A DNA stretch of 10,005 nucleotides from Holdemanella porci (GTDB lineage: Bacteria > Bacillota_I > Bacilli_A > Erysipelotrichales > Erysipelotrichaceae): contig NZ_JAHQVB010000068.1 in NCBI RefSeq assembly GCF_019052655.1, positions 1-10,005 of the forward strand. The letters are read 5' to 3'. The position numbers were made by a program, and so were the translations under genes. The notes under the pieces are model-generated. The model saw only the letters and a list, made by a program, of their open reading frames with translations, made no database searches and had not been told where the DNA came from. Below, piece by piece: positions 6,010 through 10,005 of the stretch (its first letter is position 1; every line of letters begins with the position of its first letter).

Positions 6010-7212
6010 CTATCTAATTTTACGAATCATCGCATCAACTTCAATAGGCCCAGACCATTTTGTATGTACGATCTGCATCGGCTTATTACAAACCTCTAAT
6101 ACATTTTCTTCACTATCATACACATCCCCTACATGTACAATCGTACTTAAAATGTGAGGGCCAAATATTTCTAAATCCTGATTTGGCATGAAATGATTCT
6201 TAACTTGTAAAGTCGCCATCTGACTTTCTTTGTCATAATCCTGCACAATGGCTACATATTCCTGTGTTACCGTTTCATCATGATCTTGATACAACTGTAT
6301 CTTATGTTTAGGAAGACCATTATAGAAGCCCGGCCCTGTCGGTCGGTTCTCTGCCTTGGCAATTTCCTTTTTTACACGTTCAATGATTTCAACATCCGCA
6401 TGCCCATGCTCATAAATATAATCAATCAACATACGATAGCTAGAAACAACCGTAGCTAAATAATAAGCACTTTTCATACGCCCTTCAATTTTCAAGGACG
6501 CTACACCCATATGTATGAAATTCTCAATATAATCCACTGCCTGCAAATCCTTTGAAGACATGGAGAATAAATTCGTTGGATCACTTAATTCTGTTTGCCC
6601 ATCCATTAAATGATATTTCCAACGACAACTCTGTGCACACCCACCACGATTCGCATCACGAAGCGTCATATGATTACTCAATACACAACGTCCTGAAAAA
6701 GAAATACACATACCTCCATGAATAAAGACTTCGATAGGAAGAATATTCTCTTCACAAATCGAACGAATATCATCCATTTGACATTCTCTGGCAAGAACAA
6801 CACGGTCCATACCCTTTTCTTTCCAGAATCTTGCAGCACTTGAATTTGTAGAAGAATGCTGCGTTGATACATGCACTTCAAACTTACATCCAAGCTTTTT
6901 AGCCAACATCATAATCGATGGACTTGCCACAATAATCGCATGCACGCCAATCGAATCCAAAGTTATTAAATACTCTTCAATACCATCAAGATCCGACTCA
7001 TGCGGAAGCATATTTACAGTTACATGCACATGACTATTATGTGCATTCGCAAATTTGACTAATTCTGCGATTTCGTCAATGGAAAAGTTACTTGCACGCG
7101 AACGCAAACTAAACTGCTTACCACCAATATATACAGCATCCGCCCCATATAAAATCGCAATCTTTGCTTTTTCTAAATTTCCAGCAGGAGCTAATAATTC
7201 AATCTTATTCAT
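6010..7212 (-). CDS. trhP2: U32 family tRNA U34 hydroxylation protein, TrhP2/YrrO-like
   Basis: This is a 400-residue U32 family protein. It opens with the family-typical IELLAPAGN (4-12) and GADAVYIGG (23-31). The U32 signature is EVFIHGGMCISFSGRCVLS (161-179), with C169 and C176, followed by C192 and C196, as candidates for the iron-sulfur cluster ligands. The middle has the usual SSKDLQ and LKIEGRMKS stretches (219-224, 240-248), and a small C-terminal beta domain follows from about 318. In B. subtilis, YrrN and YrrO (TrhP1, TrhP2) are needed for prephenate-dependent 5-hydroxyuridine at position 34 of certain tRNAs. The older label 'peptidase U32' is probably misleading here. A strong AAGGAGG site lies 9 nt before the ATG. 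The start overlaps the end of the TrhP1-like gene by 8 nt, so the two are likely made in step. Confidence 0.88.
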   Translation of the reverse strand: MNKIELLAPAGNLEKAKIAILYGADAVYIGGKQFSLRSRASNFSIDEIAELVKFANAHNSHVHVTVNMLPHESDLDGIEEYLITLDSIGVHAIIVASPSIMMLAKKLGCKFEVHVSTQHSSTNSSAARFWKEKGMDRVVLARECQMDDIRSICEENILPIEVFIHGGMCISFSGRCVLSNHMTLRDANRGGCAQSCRWKYHLMDGQTELSDPTNLFSMSSKDLQAVDYIENFIHMGVASLKIEGRMKSAYYLATVVSSYRMLIDYIYEHGHADVEIIERVKKEIAKAENRPTGPGFYNGLPKHKIQLYQDHDETVTQEYVAIVQDYDKESQMATLQVKNHFMPNQDLEIFGPHILSTIVHVGDVYDSEENVLEVCNKPMQIVHTKWSGPIEVDAMIRKIR

Positions 7213-8068
7213 TTACTTGCTCCTCCTTTTTCTTAATTGTCTCTTCTAAATACCAACGGTTTGTTGACTCATCATCCATAATTTTAATCCCTTGTAAAGC
7301 TAAATCATATAAACCCAAGATTTCAACAGTCCAATCATCATCAAAAAATAAAGAATCAATGCGGAAGCGATGCATTCCTACATATGTAAAATCCCACATT
7401 TCCTGTAATGAGTTGATTGGCATTTCACTAAAGATATGTGTACCCGTTTCATCTTGCACAATTGGCATGCGTTGCTCACGCGTTTGTTCAATCAAGTCAT
7501 AATGACACGGTAATGAACAAACCGTTTTGTTCACAGCCTCTAAATAGTTAGTGACCAAAGGTCTTCTTGAATATAGAATCGAGAAATACCCATGCACTAA
7601 GATTTCAATATCCGGATTGTGCTTTCCAATACTTACCACTTCTTCAAGACTCAATTCATGTGCTAAAGAGACAGACTGAACGCCTAAAGACATATAGAAA
7701 TCCACATCTGCACTTGAAGCCACCAATGTTTCCGGTTGATAAATCAATTTGAATTCAATCCCCAATTGTTTCGCCTCAAAATATAGACCTTCATCCGCAT
7801 AGTAAATACCATCCACATCCAATTCTTTAAAAATAGAAAAGTATTCACGAACACCCGATAGATCTTCATCCATACATAATCTTAAAAAGTTGATATATAA
7901 TTTTAGGCCAAGCTTTTTACACTTCTTCTTCCAAAGCTGTAAATCCTCTTTTTTTACCGTAATACTCGAACGAATCGAATAATGTTCAACACCAATGATC
8001 ACGGCATCTGCCTTCGCTCTTTTTAATTTTTCTAATGAATCAATAGAATGAATTGTTGTTATAAACAT
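7205..8068 (-). CDS. trhP1: U32 family protein, TrhP1/YrrN-like partner
   Basis: This 287-residue protein is a shorter U32 paralogue, first in the operon. The segment aligned with the U32 signature reads VHGYFSILYSRRPLVTN (158-174). Compared with the downstream paralogue, the two cysteines are replaced by S163 and P170. C184 and C188 are the nearest remaining pair. The N-terminal half has the alternating strand/helix pattern of the U32 barrel (DAVIIGVEHYSIR at 21-33, DGIYYADEG at 86-94). The size and the position just before a TrhP2-like gene match B. subtilis yrrN-yrrO, which act together in tRNA U34 hydroxylation. An AAGGAG site lies 5 nt before the ATG. Its last 8 nt overlap the next gene. 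No methyltransferase (trmR/yrrM-like) gene precedes it here. Confidence 0.82.
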   Translation of the reverse strand: MFITTIHSIDSLEKLKRAKADAVIIGVEHYSIRSSITVKKEDLQLWKKKCKKLGLKLYINFLRLCMDEDLSGVREYFSIFKELDVDGIYYADEGLYFEAKQLGIEFKLIYQPETLVASSADVDFYMSLGVQSVSLAHELSLEEVVSIGKHNPDIEILVHGYFSILYSRRPLVTNYLEAVNKTVCSLPCHYDLIEQTREQRMPIVQDETGTHIFSEMPINSLQEMWDFTYVGMHRFRIDSLFFDDDWTVEILGLYDLALQGIKIMDDESTNRWYLEETIKKKEEQVNE

Positions 8069-8097
8069 AATTACTCCTTATCAAAACATACAGATTT

Positions 8098-8126
8098 ATT
8101 TTACCACAAATGTGATTTTATGCCTA
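8098..8126 (-). promoter_or_regulatory. promoter of the trhP1-trhP2-proS operon
   Basis: The minus strand has TAGGCA (8121-8126), 17 nt, then TAAAAT (8098-8103) preceded by TGG, an extended -10 arrangement. The leader from there to the AAGGAG site at 8074-8079 is under 25 nt, so there is no room for a T-box or other riboswitch. Confidence 0.5.
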
Positions 8127-8143
8127 CTTAACCTCCTATTTAA

Positions 8144-8288
8144 ATCGGACTTAATTTCATATATACTTATATTAGAAAATACTATGCGAACAAACAAACA
8201 CTTAATGAGAGATTTGAAGATTACAATAAACCCACTGAGCAAGAAGAAAATATGGTCGGATGAAATCATTGGTGAGGAAGCATTGTAG
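8144..8288 (+). pseudogene. possible remnant of a MazE/AbrB-type antitoxin C-terminus
   Basis: The frame from 8144 has no start codon of its own and reads KQTLNERFEDYNKPTEQEEN (8192-8251), then reaches TGA at 8261-8263. Moving forward one frame after about 8252 continues as WSDEIIGEEAL and stops at 8286-8288. Joined, this looks like the acidic tail of MazE-type antitoxins (a LxERFxDYN segment, then acidic residues, then DxxxGEE near the end). The DNA-binding N-terminus, a start codon and a ribosome binding site are missing, and no toxin gene follows. The resemblance is from memory of the family pattern and the piece is short. It could be chance. Confidence 0.3.
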
Positions 8289-8316
8289 AAAAAAAGAATG
8301 CCATTACGACATTCTT
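8289..8316 (-). terminator. intrinsic terminator of the HAD gene
   Basis: On the minus strand AAGAATG pairs perfectly with CATTCTT around a 9-nt loop (8294-8300, 8310-8316) and runs into five further T (8289-8293). It lies 18 nt after the HAD stop codon. Confidence 0.8.
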
Positions 8317-8319
8317 AAC

Positions 8320-8345
8320 AAGGCTAGTTCAATCTAGTCTTTTTT
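8320..8345 (+). terminator. plus-strand terminator overlapping the HAD stop codon
   Basis: AAGGCTAG pairs with CTAGTCTT (8 bp, one G-U, 6-nt loop), with a T run to 8345 on the plus strand. No intact plus-strand gene lies upstream within the window except the antitoxin-like remnant, so it may be what is left of that locus, or a shield for the convergent HAD gene. Confidence 0.45.
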
Positions 8346-9011
8346 AATGAATTCAACCAACTCTTTAGCCGAATATACGACATGATCTGCACAAGGCCCA
8401 CTTACCTGATGATGACGATTAAAATGAATCGTCTTCATGCCTGCACTTTTAGCCCCTTGCATATCATTGATATAATTATCTCCAATATAATACCATTCTG
8501 TAATATCTTCATGCATCGCTTCCATACACTTTTTAAATGCATTCACATCCGGTTTTGCAACACCAATTTGACCACTCGTAAATACATTTTCAGGTTTAAA
8601 ATAATCAAAGACACGAAGCACTTCTAATTTCATTCTTTGATGCGCATCCTCTCCATTTGTCAAAATTGCAAGTTCATCTTCACAATTCGAAAAATAATCA
8701 ATCAACGGTGCATCCATTTCAATATGATGCTGATAATATTTATAGCGAGACTGAAACTCTACAGCTTTTGAATGAGAAAAAATAATCCCATACTTTTCAC
8801 AAGCCTTTTCAATACGATAAACACCAGATTCATCAATCGTAATCTTTCCTTGTTGAAGATCATCAAAAATCAGATCTCCAAACTTACGATAATCCGCATA
8901 AAATAAATCCATATCCACATCTACATTAGGAAGGAATTCTTCCATGCACTTGCGAAATGGCCAAGATAAATCATAGAGTGTATCATCACAATCAAGCATT
9001 AATTTCTTCAT
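8334..9011 (-). CDS. HAD superfamily hydrolase, subclass I (phosphatase-like)
   Basis: This is a 225-residue cytoplasmic hydrolase with all four HAD motifs. Motif I is LDCDDTLYD (D7 nucleophile, D9 acid/base), motif II is ILTNGE (T118), motif III is K153 in GVAKPD, and motif IV is GDNYINDMQGA (D178, D183). A helical cap of about 80 residues sits between motifs I and II, the C1-cap layout of subclass I that includes YjjG-type nucleotidases and pyrimidine or sugar phosphate phosphatases. The substrate cannot be read from the sequence. The start is uncertain: ATG at 9011 fits the family but AAAGGA (9025-9030) is 13 nt away, while an in-frame TTG at 9020 is only 4 nt from it. The gene is monocistronic and has a terminator. 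The IS110-family element lies directly upstream and may have changed its promoter. Confidence 0.88.
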   Translation of the reverse strand: MKKLMLDCDDTLYDLSWPFRKCMEEFLPNVDVDMDLFYADYRKFGDLIFDDLQQGKITIDESGVYRIEKACEKYGIIFSHSKAVEFQSRYKYYQHHIEMDAPLIDYFSNCEDELAILTNGEDAHQRMKLEVLRVFDYFKPENVFTSGQIGVAKPDVNAFKKCMEAMHEDITEWYYIGDNYINDMQGAKSAGMKTIHFNRHHQVSGPCADHVVYSAKELVEFIKKD

Positions 9012-9230
9012 ATAAACCAACCATTCCTTTCAGCTTCGCTTCAAGGCACACATTGGAATTAAAATGTACAATGAGCTTTGCTTTTATTTTTTATCTTTTA
9101 TTTGTTACCATGTTCTTGAAGTTAGAAGTACACTACAGAGCACGGTGAGGTGAGTTGCAGACTTCTGCATCTCGTTCAGATTAAATCAGCATATAAACCA
9201 GTGTAAGTTCGAGTATTTCAAGCACACATT
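9009..9230 (+). repeat. two collinear short direct repeats around the IS left end
   Basis: CATATAAACCA occurs exactly at 9009-9019 (across the HAD start codon) and at 9190-9200. TTCAAGGCACACATT at 9040-9054 recurs at 9217-9230 with one G missing. The pairs are in the same order and nearly the same distance apart (181 and 177 nt), but the DNA between them is not similar. Confidence 0.6.
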
Positions 9231-9300
9231 AGTGTTGACATCAAGTCCGTAGATTAATCATTGACTATTAGTTAATCTTTAGTGCCACTCGTTCAGTCAA
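9150..9300 (+). ncRNA. candidate IS110 bridge RNA region
   Basis: This is the non-coding leader upstream of the transposase, where IS110-group elements encode the bridge RNA that pairs with target and donor DNA. Visible structure: a hairpin GAGTTGCAG-ACTT-CTGCATCTC (9152-9173, 9-bp arms with one U-U mismatch), a stem AGATTAA/TTAATCT (9251-9257, 9272-9278) closing a 14-nt loop, and a 9-nt direct repeat CTCGTTCAG (9171-9179, 9288-9296). A leading stem-loop followed by larger loops is the expected plan. The exact ends and guide segments cannot be set without the element's right end. No better coding explanation exists for 9012-9337. Confidence 0.35.
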
Positions 9301-9337
9301 TGCTTCTTTCTTCTTTATTTTGAAAGGAGCTTTTTCT

Positions 9338-10005
9338 ATGAAAATCATTTATCCTCGTGTTTGTGGTATCGACGTGCACAAACAATTCATTGTTGCAGTT
9401 ATCTGCATTTCTGAACCCGTTGAACCAATTTATCTAAAAAAAGATTCTCGACTTTTCACAATGACTTAGTCCGGTTTAGAAACTGGCTGATTCAAAACGA
9501 CTGTCAAAATGTATGCATGGAATCCACTGGTAAGTACTATATTCCTGTCTACAATGTATTGGAATCCCATATTTCCAATATCTTCGTTGCCAACCCTAAA
9601 TGGGTACGCGCTGTTAAAGGCGAGAAAGATGACGATAAAGATGCCAAATGGATTGCTGATTTATTTAAGTTTGGTATTGTTAGAAGTAGTTTTATACCTC
9701 AAAAAGATTTCCGCATCCTTCGCGAACTCACTCGCTACAAGTACAAACTTGTAAATATACGTTCCAGTGAAAAGAACCGTTTTCAGAATGCTCTTACTTC
9801 TGGTAATTGTAAACTGGATATGGTCTTTACTGATGTTTTCGGCAAATCCGCATCTAATATCATCGACCTTATTTTATCAGATAATACATACACAGATGAA
9901 GATATTCTTTCAAAAGTTCACAAAAAATGTAAAGCATCTCCTGATATGGATCTTGACTCAATTAATGGAACGGATTTAACACCAGTCCAGAAATCTCGTA
10001 TAAAA
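9338..10005 (+). pseudogene. IS110-family transposase, frameshifted at poly-A and cut by the window end
   Basis: ATG at 9338 has AAAGGAG (9323-9329) 8 nt upstream. The first frame gives 43 residues beginning MKIIYPRVCGIDVHKQFIVA and stops at TAG 9467-9469. Stepping back one base in the run of seven A (9436-9442) restores a frame open for 188 codons to the window end. The joined protein shows the RuvC-like DEDD residues: D12 in GIDVHK, E62 in MESTGKYY, and D99/D102 in KDDDKDAKWIADL. The C-terminal serine domain lies outside the window. The break is either loss of one A (a dead gene or a sequencing slip) or a programmed -1 shift, since CTA AAA AAA is phased as a slippery heptamer. IS110 transposases are normally a single ORF, so loss of a base is the likelier explanation. 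Confidence 0.85.

Larger units (their letters stand above)
9031..10005 (+). mobile_element. IS110-family insertion element, left part; right end outside the window
   Basis: An IS110-type (DEDD) transposase gene is preceded by about 300 nt of non-coding DNA, as expected for the left end of IS110-group elements. These elements usually have no terminal inverted repeats and make no obvious target duplication, so the left boundary cannot be fixed from sequence alone. It must lie between the HAD start region (about 9012) and roughly 9150, and 9031 is an approximate value. The element continues past the window. Confidence 0.75.

Noticed and set aside
5993..6010. GTG start at 6010 for prolyl-tRNA synthetase, overlapping the TrhP2-like stop codon
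   Set aside because: It has no ribosome binding site and would add six residues before the conserved MKLSQ start, which has GAAGAGG at good spacing.
7164..7502. 112-codon plus-strand ORF across the trhP1/trhP2 junction
   Set aside because: It is antisense to two well-supported genes and its composition is that of a reverse-complement shadow.
8069..8126. A T-box riboswitch ahead of the operon containing proS
   Set aside because: The predicted leader is under 30 nt, and the gap directly before proS is 17 nt. Neither can hold a T-box.
9235..9266. TTGACA at 9235-9240 as the -35 box of a transposase promoter
   Set aside because: No acceptable -10 box lies 15-19 nt downstream, and the segment falls in the putative structured RNA.
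9509..9979. Two plus-strand ORFs of 81 and 70 codons within the IS110 region
   Set aside because: They are in the wrong frame. The transposase frame carrying the DEDD residues runs open across both.

Overview
The window looks like chromosome from a low-GC Gram-positive bacterium (Bacillota). The evidence is AT-rich DNA, strong AAGGAG-type ribosome binding sites, encoded CCA ends on the tRNAs, compact operons with U-tailed hairpin terminators, and proteins that resemble Bacillota families (YitT, YetJ-like BI-1, a paired YrrN/YrrO-like U32 set, and an editing-type ProRS). I suspect an Erysipelotrichia-like lineage, but that is an impression from the proteins and was not tested by a search.

Layout. 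(a) 1-364, minus strand: two tandem tRNA-Leu(UAA)/tRNA-Cys(GCA) pairs read from a promoter near 385-413. (b) 469-1430, plus strand: a YitT/DUF2179 membrane protein gene, divergent from the tRNAs, with its own promoter and a terminator that contains its stop codon. (c) 1443-1681, minus strand: a possible 69-residue membrane protein followed by a terminator. (d) 1755-4203, minus strand: an apparent two-gene operon, a large P-loop protein of the HprK/PEP-carboxykinase fold followed 1 nt later by a Bax-inhibitor-1 family membrane protein. (e) 4298-8068, minus strand: two U32 proteins (TrhP1-like, then TrhP2-like, overlapping by 8 nt) and prolyl-tRNA synthetase. (f) 8144-8345: an antitoxin-like gene remnant and back-to-back terminators. 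(g) 8334-9011, minus strand: a HAD hydrolase. (h) about 9031-10005, plus strand: the left part of an IS110-family element, with a structured non-coding leader (candidate bridge RNA) and a transposase broken by a one-base slip in a run of seven A. The element leaves the window.

How the genes relate. Operon (e) is about tRNA: its U32 pair is expected to hydroxylate U34 of a set of tRNAs that in B. subtilis includes tRNA-Pro(UGG), and the third gene charges tRNA-Pro. Operon (d) pairs an uncharacterised kinase-like protein with a probable membrane ion-leak protein. It is the part whose function is least known. The strongest leads for something undescribed are operon (d), the IS110 leader with its collinear repeats to the flanking DNA, and the possible programmed frameshift site in the transposase.
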